From contig NZ_QUQO01000001.1 in the NCBI RefSeq assembly GCF_003399445.1, positions 2,725,001-2,789,000 on the forward strand: DNA of 64,000 nt. Reading direction: 5' to 3'. Made by a program: the position numbers and the translations under genes. Below are positions 46,151 to 54,301 of the stretch, one piece after another; the first letter of the stretch is position 1; each line of letters opens with the position of its first letter. Below the pieces are notes generated by a model. It was given only the letters and a program-made list of their open reading frames with translations. It made no database searches and was not told the origin of the DNA. Origin of the DNA: Parvularcula marina (GTDB lineage Bacteria; Pseudomonadota; Alphaproteobacteria; Caulobacterales; Parvularculaceae).

Positions 46151-46729
46151 GTGGACCATGAATTCAACTATACCGTCGATACGAGAGCTGAGTACCGTCC
46201 CTATCTCCCGCAAACCTACAAGGAACCTTTCAGAGTCGCTCAAGGCGAGGCGTTTGCCTTCCTGATCGACGAGCCAGTCCGCTTATCGAATGGCAACGAG
46301 TTTGTATATTCGTACTCAATGAAGCGCGAGCGTCGCCGGGCGTTCTCGACTTGGCACCGGACCTGGCCCTTTCGTCGTCAGAAACATCTATCCAAGGTAG
46401 GGAAAGCAACCGGCGATCCTCTTCGAGAAGTTCGAAATCAGTTCGCTCGAACGGTCGACGATGATAACGAAGAGATGATCACTCGGCGTGTTCCGGAATA
46501 TCCTCAGATCGACATGGTGGTATTTGTCGATGACGCGTATGACTGCGAGCAGGCCTTTCATAGCTCAATTCGATCATTTCAGTACCTGGGCGGCGCTGGA
46601 TATGAGTTCTTTGACACCAACGGCGATGAGCTTCTGCGCTTCTGCAAGATTTGGATGAAGAACCGTCAGCGTGCGAAGCGCATTGCGCGCAAGGGCGAGG
46701 AGCTGGCTGCTCGTCGAAGTTTCTCGTGA
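46151..46729 (+). CDS. Orphan gene at the right end of the element (192 aa)
   Basis: GTG at 46151 follows a strong ggaggga ribosome site. The product is soluble, with no signal or membrane segment; the middle is rich in Arg/Lys (MKRERRRAFSTWHRTWPFRR) and the C-terminus is a basic helix (KNRQRAKRIARKGEELAARR). PQIDMVVFVDDAYDCEQAF is the only hydrophobic core strand I notice. No family recognised. Its place between the replacement tRNA and attR is typical of satellite cargo (anti-phage or toxin genes), but nothing in the sequence shows that. Confidence 0.7.
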   Translation: MDHEFNYTVDTRAEYRPYLPQTYKEPFRVAQGEAFAFLIDEPVRLSNGNEFVYSYSMKRERRRAFSTWHRTWPFRRQKHLSKVGKATGDPLREVRNQFARTVDDDNEEMITRRVPEYPQIDMVVFVDDAYDCEQAFHSSIRSFQYLGGAGYEFFDTNGDELLRFCKIWMKNRQRAKRIARKGEELAARRSFS

Positions 46730-46792
46730 GTTTCCCGTGCCTACCAGCGTGTCGCTGAACTCGCTGTATATGCTGGCTTTTTGCCCTCGCGA

Positions 46793-46808
46793 CCTACAGA
46801 TTAGGAAT
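46793..46808. repeat. Attachment core, right copy (attR)
   Basis: CCTACAGATTAGGAAT, identical to 35668-35683. To its left is element DNA (gccctcgcga), to its right the 5' part of the host tRNA gene. Confidence 0.92.
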
Positions 46809-46839
46809 CTGTTGCTCTATCCTGCTGAGCTACGGGGCC
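46793..46839 (-). pseudogene. 5' part of host tRNA-Arg(CCT), interrupted by the element
   Basis: On the minus strand: acceptor GGCCCCG, D-arm GCTC-AGCAGGATA-GAGC, anticodon stem ACAGA, loop TTCCTAA and stem TCTGT. Joined with 35638-35667 it gives a 77-nt tRNA whose acceptor stem pairs fully (one G-U), with T-arm and CCA. In its present place transcription would run from the tRNA into element DNA (AGGTCGCGAGGG), which resembles only the start of a T-arm. Confidence 0.9.
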
Positions 46840-46908
46840 GTCATGCCCGCAATAGCGGCTTCTGAAGGGGCGGACAACCAACCGGTTGCCGCCACCTGAA
46901 AGGCGTTC

Positions 46909-47661
46909 TTAGAAGAACCGCTCCGGCACGAAGATGACATCGCCATCCTGCACGGCGGCCTCCAGATCACCGACCGAGCGTTCCTGCCCGCCGCGATAGA
47001 GCTTGAGGCCGCGTTCTGAGCCTGCATTGCTCGGGCCACCGCCAAATGCCAGCGCCTGACGCAGGGTCATTTTCTCGGTGATCGCATAGCTGCCCGGTGA
47101 CTGGACCTGCCCATAGATAAAGAAACGCCGCGGGGCGGGGACATGGATCACATCACCCGGCTGCACGACCGGATCGGCGACGCCGGACGCGACGTCAGAC
47201 ATGCTCAGCGTCCGGACGGCTTCACCGGGGCGGCGCAGGACAACGATTTCGTGCCCGGCGCGGACGCCGCCTGCCTTGGCAAGAAGACGCGACAATGGCT
47301 CTGGCCCGATGATCGGTTGCAGGCCCGGCTTTTCGACCGCGCCAAGAACGGTTGCCGCCTTGCTCTGATAGGAGAGCACTTCGACATTGACGATCGGGTC
47401 TTTCAGATACCCGCCGGCCTTCATCTTCTGGGCAACGCGCTCGGCAAATTGCAGTGGCGACTGGCCATCGGCCTCGACCGCGCCAATCAGCGGCAGGGTC
47501 ACCGTGCCGCGCTCGGTCACGCGAAGGGCAAGCGGCTCTTCGGTCTGGCCATAGATCATGACCTCGATCTGGTCATTCGGGCCCAGCTCATAGCCTTGGG
47601 TCTGCGCCTGCGCGGCGCTGCCGAGGAATAGGGCGAGGGCGGAAAGAAGGAACGTTCTCAT
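46909..47661 (-). CDS. Polysaccharide export protein (Wza/GumB-like)
   Basis: 250 residues with a cleavable signal (~1-20, ends AQAQ) and no lipobox cysteine. Poly_export domain (~22-100, GYELGPNDQIEVMIYGQTEE) and SLBB domains (~105-160 and ~180-240; AATVLGAVEKPGLQPI, FFIYGQVQSPGSYAI). It forms the periplasmic/outer-membrane exit path for the exopolysaccharide. The ATG overlaps the stop of the upstream gene by 4 bp, and it is the last gene of the minus-strand EPS operon. Absence of the lipid anchor is like the shorter export proteins that pair with a separate outer-membrane barrel, here the upstream gene. Confidence 0.92.
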   Translation of the reverse strand: MRTFLLSALALFLGSAAQAQTQGYELGPNDQIEVMIYGQTEEPLALRVTERGTVTLPLIGAVEADGQSPLQFAERVAQKMKAGGYLKDPIVNVEVLSYQSKAATVLGAVEKPGLQPIIGPEPLSRLLAKAGGVRAGHEIVVLRRPGEAVRTLSMSDVASGVADPVVQPGDVIHVPAPRRFFIYGQVQSPGSYAITEKMTLRQALAFGGGPSNAGSERGLKLYRGGQERSVGDLEAAVQDGDVIFVPERFF

Positions 47662-48839
47662 CTGGTCACTCCGAGTGAGACGAAAATCTGGGTCGAATCA
47701 TAGGTGCCGCGCGGGCCATCGGTCTCGCGCTCAAGATGCTCCACGCCAGCGGTGACTTTAAGCTGTTTGCGCAGGCGGTAATGGATGGCGCCGCGTACGG
47801 CATCGGTCTCATCATAGGACCGGACGAGCGGGCGGAAATTGAGGTTGGAGTAGAAATCCCGTTCGATTCGGCGGGCGGAGATCTCGGCGCCGATGATCGG
47901 AGTTACCTCGAAATTGGCGGCGACCGCGATTCGGTCACGCAGGAAGAAATCGGCGCTCACATCGCTCGAATAGCCAATACCGCGATTATAGGCGGAGCTG
48001 ACTGAGAGGCGGCTCGACGGGTTGAGCTCTGCCGCAAGATGGCCGGTCGCGCCCGCAAAATCCGGGGTGAGGGGGCCATTACCCGGCTCGGCGTCACTAT
48101 GGCCGAGTGCTGCGTCGAGTTTTAGCGAATTGCCGAAACGCCGCTTTGCGGTGGCTTCGATCACGACGATGTCGACCGTCGGTGCGCCAAGATTCGGGTA
48201 GTCGATATCGGTATCGCTATAGGAGAGGCCATATGTGCTGGTCTCATTCGGGCTATATTCGAGCTTTCCGCCGAATCGGAATGCTTCGAGGTCGTCGGTC
48301 CGCTGGGCGCCGTTCGAATTCGAGCTCTCGATATAGTCAGCACCGCCTTCGGCGTACCAGTTGGACCGCAGATAACAGCCAGCAGTCCCGGTATACGTCT
48401 CGGTCTCACGGGTATTGTCGACCACGGCATCTAGATCGGCGAGGTCCGTCTGACGGCGCTCGACCCGGGCGGAAAGAATGCCGCCGCAGCGTGAGGTGAG
48501 GCCCCAGTCGAGCCCGGCGGTCAGGTCGATCTTCTCATTATCGAGAAAAGTATTGTCCCGATGCCAGACATAACCGGCAGTACCTTCGAGAAAGACCCGT
48601 TGAAGCCCTGATTTATAAGACAGATCCAGACTCGCCTCGGCGGAGGTGATCAGGTCATCCTCACTGCCGCCCGGCGGCGGGGCGACGCCTTCTTCGAGGC
48701 GCAAACGGTTGGTGTCATAGACACTGCCCAGAGACAGCGAGATGTCCGCGCCATTCACCTCATCCGCATTCTGGGCGGCAAGGGTGCCCGTGGCGCTCAG
48801 CGCCATCGCGGCTGTGGTGCAAAGGGCAAGTCTTTTCAT
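47658..48839 (-). CDS. Outer-membrane beta-barrel protein of the EPS locus
   Basis: 393 residues from the ATG at 48839, chosen because it starts a signal peptide (MKRLALCTTAAMALSATGTL) and follows ctcaaggaagg; the longer frame to 48962 lacks this. The mature part is a series of amphipathic strands (SLDLSYKSGLQRVFLEGTAG, RISKLEYSPNETSTYGLSYS-like) and ends in an aromatic/hydrophobic strand (STQIFVSLGVTR), as outer-membrane barrels do. It belongs to the beta-barrel type found beside Wza in gammaproteobacterial and alphaproteobacterial EPS clusters. It probably forms the outer-membrane pore or assembly factor for export; function by context. Confidence 0.8.
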   Translation of the reverse strand: MKRLALCTTAAMALSATGTLAAQNADEVNGADISLSLGSVYDTNRLRLEEGVAPPPGGSEDDLITSAEASLDLSYKSGLQRVFLEGTAGYVWHRDNTFLDNEKIDLTAGLDWGLTSRCGGILSARVERRQTDLADLDAVVDNTRETETYTGTAGCYLRSNWYAEGGADYIESSNSNGAQRTDDLEAFRFGGKLEYSPNETSTYGLSYSDTDIDYPNLGAPTVDIVVIEATAKRRFGNSLKLDAALGHSDAEPGNGPLTPDFAGATGHLAAELNPSSRLSVSSAYNRGIGYSSDVSADFFLRDRIAVAANFEVTPIIGAEISARRIERDFYSNLNFRPLVRSYDETDAVRGAIHYRLRKQLKVTAGVEHLERETDGPRGTYDSTQIFVSLGVTR

Positions 48840-48968
48840 GAGCTTCTGGCCTTCCTTGAGAGAGAGTGCTCCGCAAGGCACATGCCAGAAAACGGCTGGT
48901 TTCGCCAATCGGTCTTGTTGAAGGCCGCGTTGCGCCGCCGCCGCTAGGAGACGGGCACGCATGACATC

Positions 48969-49685
48969 CTACTCCGCCCCTCGCCGCAACAGGACGGTGG
49001 GGATGGTCCGAAGGATGATCGACATATCAAGCGCGATCGAGCGGCGCTTGGCATAGACCGTATCGATAGCGACGCGCCGGCGATAGGTCGTGTTGTTCCG
49101 CCCGCTGACTTGCCACAGGCCGGAAATGCCCGGCGTGCATTGCAGGTAGAATTTGGCGCGTGACCCGTAACGGGAAAGTTCATGCGCCGTGATCGGGCGC
49201 GGGCCGATGAGGCTCATATCGCCGCGGAAGACGTTGATCAGCTGCGGCAGCTCATCAAGGCTCCATAATCTCAGCGTGCGGCCGATCTTGGTGATTCGCA
49301 CATCGTTCTTGAGCTTCTGGCGCTCGGCCCATTCGCGGCGCGCTTCCGGATCAGCAGCCAGATGCTTGCGCAGGGCTTCCTGCGAATCAACGCGCATGGA
49401 GCGGAATTTGAGGCATTTGAAGCTCTTGCCGTCACGGCCGACGCGCTCATGGGCGAACATGGCCGGGCCGCCATCGCGGCGAACGAGCAGGGCAAGGGTG
49501 ATAAAGAGAGGGGCAATGAAAAGAAGCAACGTACCCGAAACAAGGATGTCGCCAAGCCGCTTGATTTGGTCAGAGAACGTCGTCTGACGCTCGATCTGGA
49601 AGTCATCTACAGTCTCGACCGGAGCAAAATCCAAATCGAGTACGGGACCAGGTTCAAAGGCCCGGTCCTTTAACGCCGCACGCAT
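48969..49685 (-). CDS. Initiating sugar transferase (polyprenyl-phosphate phosphoglycosyltransferase)
   Basis: 238 residues from ATG at 49685, preceded by a ggggggag site; the frame extends to 49766 but without a ribosome site. One N-terminal membrane helix (~50-72, ILVSGTLLLFIAPLFITLAL) then the bacterial sugar-transferase domain: KFRSMRVDSQE, RITKIGRTLRLWSLDELPQL, NVFRGDMSLIGPRP, TPGISGLWQVSGRN. It is the short monotopic type (ExoY/PssY, not the five-helix WbaP). It transfers the first sugar phosphate to undecaprenyl phosphate to begin the EPS repeat unit. Confidence 0.94.
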   Translation of the reverse strand: MRAALKDRAFEPGPVLDLDFAPVETVDDFQIERQTTFSDQIKRLGDILVSGTLLLFIAPLFITLALLVRRDGGPAMFAHERVGRDGKSFKCLKFRSMRVDSQEALRKHLAADPEARREWAERQKLKNDVRITKIGRTLRLWSLDELPQLINVFRGDMSLIGPRPITAHELSRYGSRAKFYLQCTPGISGLWQVSGRNNTTYRRRVAIDTVYAKRRSIALDMSIILRTIPTVLLRRGAE

Positions 49686-49897
49686 ACTAAATTCTCCCCC
49701 CAGCCTAACCGAAACGCAACTGACACGCCGGACTGGCCGACGCTCTCCCAGATAATTCGTTACCATGGGGTGTTCCCCTCAGCAAGCTTACTCTTCTGAT
49801 TTATCTAGCAATTGTCGGGCCAAGAGTGCCGCCGAATGTGGGAAATTCACCCCAAATAGGTGCATTACAAGGGGAACCTGCCTTGCCAGAGGAAGTG

Positions 49898-50779
49898 CTA
49901 TGCAGCCGCCTCGTCATTGCCCGATTTTCGGTGCAGTGCCCTTTTGTAGACGAAACGGCCAAGCGACGCCGGGATGAGGCGTGCTGGTGTTCTGACGGCC
50001 AGATTCTTCATGGCATCAAAACGAGACATCAGCCCTTCATCTATGATCTGCTCGAAGAAGGTTATCTCCTTCTTTACATAGGCAAACCCGCGCCGCCGCT
50101 CGATCATGGCCGGGCCACCGCGGAAATCCATCTGTACACTATCAATCGCCTCGATCGGCCACCCGCGTTTGGAGAATCGCAAGGACAACCACCAGTCCTC
50201 GAAGGGCAGTCTCGTATCGGGATAATCTTCGCGCTCCTGCGTCAGGGCAGAGGCGCGGATGATCGTGCAGCTATGGTTTATCGGTGTCCGCCAGCGTGAA
50301 TAATCGCGCAGATCGATTCCCGCCGGCAGATAACGTGAGCCGACAGGGTTCTCCGGCGTGCCTTCAAAGATCGAGACCTGGCCGCTGGCCATGCCCACTT
50401 CGGGACGTTGCTCCATGAATTCAATCTGCTCGGCGAGCCGGTAGGGCCGCGAGATGTCATCGGCGTCATGCCGGATAACGTAGGTCACATCTTCGGGAAT
50501 CGCCTGCAGTCCGACATTGAGCGCAAGGCTGAGGCCGCCATTCTCAGACAGCGGCATCACGGTAAACGGGCAGGGTGACTTATCCTTATAGGTGTCGAGG
50601 ACACCGTTCAGCTCCGGTCCGACGGGGCCGTCGATCACGATCATCGCACCATCAGGAGTGCGCGTCTGATTAATCAGAATGCTTTTCAGCGCGTCATCAA
50701 GCGCGGCGGCGTCGTCTCCGCGATAGACAGTCATCAGCACCCAGGCCGTGACGGGCGTATTCTCCCCGTTCTTATTCAT
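49898..50779 (-). CDS. Glycosyltransferase family 2
   Basis: 293 residues. GT-A fold: AWVLMTVYRGDDAAALDDAL at the nucleotide-binding start, DGPVGPELN, SENGGLSLALNVGL, metal-binding RHDADDISRP (DxD), and FEDWWLSLRFSKRG toward the acceptor side. No membrane segment. It adds a sugar to the lipid-linked EPS repeat unit in the cytoplasm; donor and linkage cannot be told. Located in the EPS operon between the polymerase-like gene and the sugar transferase. Confidence 0.92.
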   Translation of the reverse strand: MNKNGENTPVTAWVLMTVYRGDDAAALDDALKSILINQTRTPDGAMIVIDGPVGPELNGVLDTYKDKSPCPFTVMPLSENGGLSLALNVGLQAIPEDVTYVIRHDADDISRPYRLAEQIEFMEQRPEVGMASGQVSIFEGTPENPVGSRYLPAGIDLRDYSRWRTPINHSCTIIRASALTQEREDYPDTRLPFEDWWLSLRFSKRGWPIEAIDSVQMDFRGGPAMIERRRGFAYVKKEITFFEQIIDEGLMSRFDAMKNLAVRTPARLIPASLGRFVYKRALHRKSGNDEAAA

Positions 50780-50861
50780 TGGTGACTTTCATCATAGCAG
50801 GGTGTGACCCGGAAATCCGGTCTATTTGGATGGAGCTGAGTGAATGTCCACAAACCATAGG

Positions 50862-51869
50862 TCACATCACAAAATTACGGGTGTTCGGAAAGGCGATCAT
50901 CGGAAGTGAAAGCATCAGGAACAGGACTGCCAGCAGCAAGAAGCGTTCCCAGCGGCCAAATCGGCCGAAACTTTCGACGAGGTCGGGGATCATCAGGATC
51001 AGAAAGATCATTGCGGTCCGCTCTGCGGGCGCATCAGCGAAAAAGGCAATCATGCCCGGCGTAATGAAAAGAGCCGAGAAACAGGCCGGGCTCGCATTGG
51101 CGGCCCGGACGACATTGCCTTTCTCCGCATAAAGAAAATATACGAAGAAGACGATGAAGAGCGCAAGATAGACCAGCGACATGTCTAGTCCGGTGGTCGC
51201 GTTCGATTTCGACAGCGCGCTCACTGCCCCGCTGGAGATCAGGCCAAGGCCAAGCACGGCCGAAATTGTGACACCGAAGAAAATCAGGAACACCAGCGGT
51301 GCGTCCTTGAAGAATTTGGTCCGCAGAAAGATCGCAGGAGCCGTCAGAGCCGCGCTGTTGTGACTGAAGATCCCGAGCAGGAAAGATAAGGACGGCAGAA
51401 CAACCCGCCCCGGCGCGGCATGGTAGGCGAGCATGATGAAGCCGATACCGATATGCTGGCGGTAGAAATTCTGGAACCCCATCAGGACGGGGAATGACAT
51501 CAGAATGATCGCAAAGGCCGCATATTGAAGGTTGGATTTACCGAACCGCATCCTCAAGGAGATCGCGGCAAGTAAGATCCAGCCTGCATCCATCAAGAGA
51601 AAGGCGAGACGTTCATCCTTGGTCAGAAGATAGGCGCCGTGAGAGAGGGTGAAATAGACCATCTCGCGCAACGCAAAGAAGCCGGAGAAATCGCGCTTCA
51701 TCCATTCGGCGAATTTCGCGACATCAGTGTCAAAGCCTGAATAGCGCGAGACGACGATATAAGCGGCAAAGACCGGGATCGCGACCAGCCAGAAAAGCCG
51801 CCTGCCGGGGAATGCCACCGGCAGGAACAGGACGCATAGGGCAATGAGATAGACCTCAAACTCGCCCAT
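50862..51869 (-). CDS. EpsG-family membrane protein, probable EPS polymerase (Wzy-like)
   Basis: 335 residues with about 9-10 hydrophobic helices. FQNFYRQHIGIGFIMLAYHA and LLGIFSHNSAALTAPAIFL match EpsG/Wzy-type polymerases, where RQ and H are conserved. It would polymerise repeat units at the periplasmic face. It lies 43 bp downstream of the Wzc-like gene in the same operon. The wzy role is inferred from fold and place. Confidence 0.85.
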   Translation of the reverse strand: MGEFEVYLIALCVLFLPVAFPGRRLFWLVAIPVFAAYIVVSRYSGFDTDVAKFAEWMKRDFSGFFALREMVYFTLSHGAYLLTKDERLAFLLMDAGWILLAAISLRMRFGKSNLQYAAFAIILMSFPVLMGFQNFYRQHIGIGFIMLAYHAAPGRVVLPSLSFLLGIFSHNSAALTAPAIFLRTKFFKDAPLVFLIFFGVTISAVLGLGLISSGAVSALSKSNATTGLDMSLVYLALFIVFFVYFLYAEKGNVVRAANASPACFSALFITPGMIAFFADAPAERTAMIFLILMIPDLVESFGRFGRWERFLLLAVLFLMLSLPMIAFPNTRNFVM

Positions 51870-51912
51870 GATGCTCCGTTCCCGTCTCTTTGCTCACTTG
51901 GTGGTGAAAGGC

Positions 51913-54045
51913 TCAGCTGGCCCGGCCAAGGAAGCCCTTGGGCAGGATCCCCCGGGTCAGAAGGCCGTGAGTGTAGACCTCGTGGCGGCGCTCATCGACA
52001 TCGAAAAGGACGACGCCTTCGAGTTTTGCGCGGTCCTCACCCAAATGGTGCAGGGCGCTGACGATCGCATCGCGCGGGGTCAGCTCCCAGCGCACCGACA
52101 GAAGGATGTCGTCTGCAGCCTTGTAGATCGGTCCGGTCCGGCGGCCCGACAGAAGCGGCGGCGCCTTGACGATGACATTGTCATATTCGCCGGCGAGCTT
52201 TTCCATCAGCGCGGCGACGCCCTCGGCGGCGGTGGCTGCATCGATCATCACCTCACGGAGGTTTGCGATGATGTGGAGCGGTGAGGCCAGATCCTTGATC
52301 GTAATCGAGGGCAGAGCGGCCTTACCTTCGAGGTAATCACCGAGCGACGGGCCTTCATGTTTCAGTTCGGACGGGCGCGGCACGGTCGGGTGCAGCACAT
52401 CCGCATCGACCAGCACCGTCTTGCGGCCATCCTCGGCAAGCGCGCGGCCAGCTGAGAGCGAAAGCGCTGTTGCGCCTTCTGAGGGCAGGGTGGAGGTGAT
52501 CGCAACGACCCGGCGGTTGCCGTCGGTCGGGCGTTTCAGGAGGGCCGCGACATCGCGGATCGCTGCACTATGCGGCGAACGCGGATTATCGATGACCCGG
52601 CGGGACATAACGAGGACTGCCGTCTCGCGATTCTTGTTCAGCTCGCGCAAGGACGGCACGGTTGCCAGCACCGGCACGCCGAGATGGCGGCTGATAGCCA
52701 TATCAGAGCGGAATCCGCTCCCGGTCAGGATCTCAATAGCGAGCGCGACGCCATAACCTGCTGCGAGTCCAAATGGGATCATGAAAGCGAGCAGGACGAG
52801 CTTTGAGGTCGAGGCTGGCGCGGTAGGTGGCACAGCGGCGGAGAGGATCCGTGCATCGGGCGCCAGACCGTCATTACCCGGCGCGCTCTGGCCAAGGCGT
52901 GAGAGGGTGGCGAGATAAATCTCCTGCCGGGTCTGCACATTGCGCTCAAGCTCGCGCAGCTGGATGCGCTTCTCGCTTTGCTCTTCGAACGTACCCTGAA
53001 TACCGGCAAGCTGTTCCTCAAGTGTCGAGACGCGAGCTTGGGCAACATCAACATCATTCTGGAGTTGCTGAATGAAGCGGCCTATCTGCTGGTTGATACT
53101 GCTGCGCAATTCGCGCTGTTCTGCCGCCATTTCGATGACGTCCGGGTGGTTCGGGCCGAGCCGTTCGCGAAGCTGAGCGGCCTCACGGTTCAGATCCGTC
53201 TGGCGCTGACGCAATTGGGAGATCAGGGGCGAGGCAAGAACATCGGACAGGGTCTCTAGGCTGGCACCGGACTGGCGAAGCTGGCGCGCCTGATTGACCT
53301 TGGCAGTGGCTGCGGTCAGCGAGCTACGGGCTGCGGCCAGCTCACGGTTGAGATCGGCAAGCTGAAGCCCGGTCAGCGACTGGTTGCCTGCGACATCCGT
53401 CAGATCATTCTCGACCTGGAATGTGTTCAGCGCTTCTTCGGCCTCACGCACATCTTCAGCGAGTTCGGCAACCCGGACGGCCAGCTGTTCGGACGTGCTT
53501 TGCTCAAGGGACTGACGATATTCGGATTGAACAGCGAGATAGGCGTCAGCCAGCTCATTGGCGATATTCGCGGACAGCTCGGCGTTCGGTGTGCGAGCGA
53601 TAATAGTGATGACGCCTGAGCCTTCCTGGAAACGGATCCGGGTACGGCGCTGCAGACGGTCGATCATCTCGTCCATGTCGCCGCCTTCTTTGACGAGCGA
53701 CAGCTCCTCGGCAACGCGTTGCAGGACCGGACGCGACTGCAGGATCTCAACCTGATTGCGCATCATCATTTCGGTTTCCGCGCGGCCTCTTGCGGCGCTT
53801 TCCGCGGCGAGCAGGCCACTTGTCTGCGGCTCAACGATGATCGTTGTGTCAGCGCGATAGACCGTGCTGCGGGTCAGAACGTAACCGGCGCCGATCACGA
53901 GAACAGCGGCGGCAACAGCCAGCATCAACGGGAAGCGTGCAGCAGCAATGACGATCAAATCCCGTAATGATACAGAATCGACACCTTTCGGATCTGATGG
54001 GTACAGGCCTGCACCCTGATCATAATGGGAACCGGGAACGCTCAT
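51913..54045 (-). CDS. Wzc-like EPS chain-length protein with a degenerate kinase domain
   Basis: 710 residues from ATG at 54045 (ggagagag before it). Wzz domain with TM1 (~37-58, LMLAVAAAVLVIGAGYVL), long coiled coil (~180-400), PxxP-type TM2 (PPTAPASTSKLVLLAFMI, ~400-430), and a C-terminal BY-kinase-like ATPase fold (~513-710). The ATPase motifs are eroded: Walker A is TSTLPSEGATALSLS (Lys replaced by Ala, ~518-530), A' is TVLVDADVLHP, and the Walker B aspartate is Lys in DNVIVKAPPLL (~622-632). There is no C-terminal tyrosine cluster. So it probably sets EPS chain length and spans the periplasm but does not phosphorylate. First gene of the minus-strand operon. Confidence 0.9.
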   Translation of the reverse strand: MSVPGSHYDQGAGLYPSDPKGVDSVSLRDLIVIAAARFPLMLAVAAAVLVIGAGYVLTRSTVYRADTTIIVEPQTSGLLAAESAARGRAETEMMMRNQVEILQSRPVLQRVAEELSLVKEGGDMDEMIDRLQRRTRIRFQEGSGVITIIARTPNAELSANIANELADAYLAVQSEYRQSLEQSTSEQLAVRVAELAEDVREAEEALNTFQVENDLTDVAGNQSLTGLQLADLNRELAAARSSLTAATAKVNQARQLRQSGASLETLSDVLASPLISQLRQRQTDLNREAAQLRERLGPNHPDVIEMAAEQRELRSSINQQIGRFIQQLQNDVDVAQARVSTLEEQLAGIQGTFEEQSEKRIQLRELERNVQTRQEIYLATLSRLGQSAPGNDGLAPDARILSAAVPPTAPASTSKLVLLAFMIPFGLAAGYGVALAIEILTGSGFRSDMAISRHLGVPVLATVPSLRELNKNRETAVLVMSRRVIDNPRSPHSAAIRDVAALLKRPTDGNRRVVAITSTLPSEGATALSLSAGRALAEDGRKTVLVDADVLHPTVPRPSELKHEGPSLGDYLEGKAALPSITIKDLASPLHIIANLREVMIDAATAAEGVAALMEKLAGEYDNVIVKAPPLLSGRRTGPIYKAADDILLSVRWELTPRDAIVSALHHLGEDRAKLEGVVLFDVDERRHEVYTHGLLTRGILPKGFLGRAS

Positions 54046-54301
54046 AGTCTCTCTCCGAAAGGGCATACTGCGCAGATACGCTCATGCCCCATCCTCTCTC
54101 CTGAAAGGCTGAACTGCATTTGTCGTGGAATTTCAAGTGCAAGCTGCGGGCCGCACCGAAGCGGCGCTTTATCATGCCCGCAAAAAAATAAATCCCGTCC
54201 CGGTGATTGCGAGGGAATGGTTCTTGCGAGATAGCGCGCGAGAGAATGTGCGTGGCCGTCGCGGTTTTGGCGGCCTGGGGGATGAGTTGAGAGTAGAGAC
54301 G

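Larger units (their letters stand above)
35668..46792. mobile_element. Integrated phage-satellite-like element (11.1 kb) in tRNA-Arg(CCT)
   Basis: Bounded by a 16-bp direct repeat (CCTACAGATTAGGAAT at 35668-35683 and 46793-46808). Joining the flanks across one repeat copy rebuilds a perfect 77-nt tRNA-Arg(CCT), which proves the boundaries. Contents in order: tyrosine integrase, AlpA-like HTH, prim-pol/VirE primase-helicase, iteron cluster, TerS-like protein, 36-aa ORF, large terminase, four small unknown genes, restriction endonuclease, DNA methyltransferase, complete tRNA-Arg(CCT), and an orphan gene. No portal, capsid, protease or tail gene is present. The arrangement fits a phage satellite or a strongly reduced prophage; the intact, coupled genes favour the former. 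Confidence 0.9.

Noticed and set aside
35668-46808. CRISPR array or retron in the element
   Set aside because: The repeats present are 7-8 bp motifs without regular spacers, and no cas, reverse transcriptase or msr-like structure is seen.
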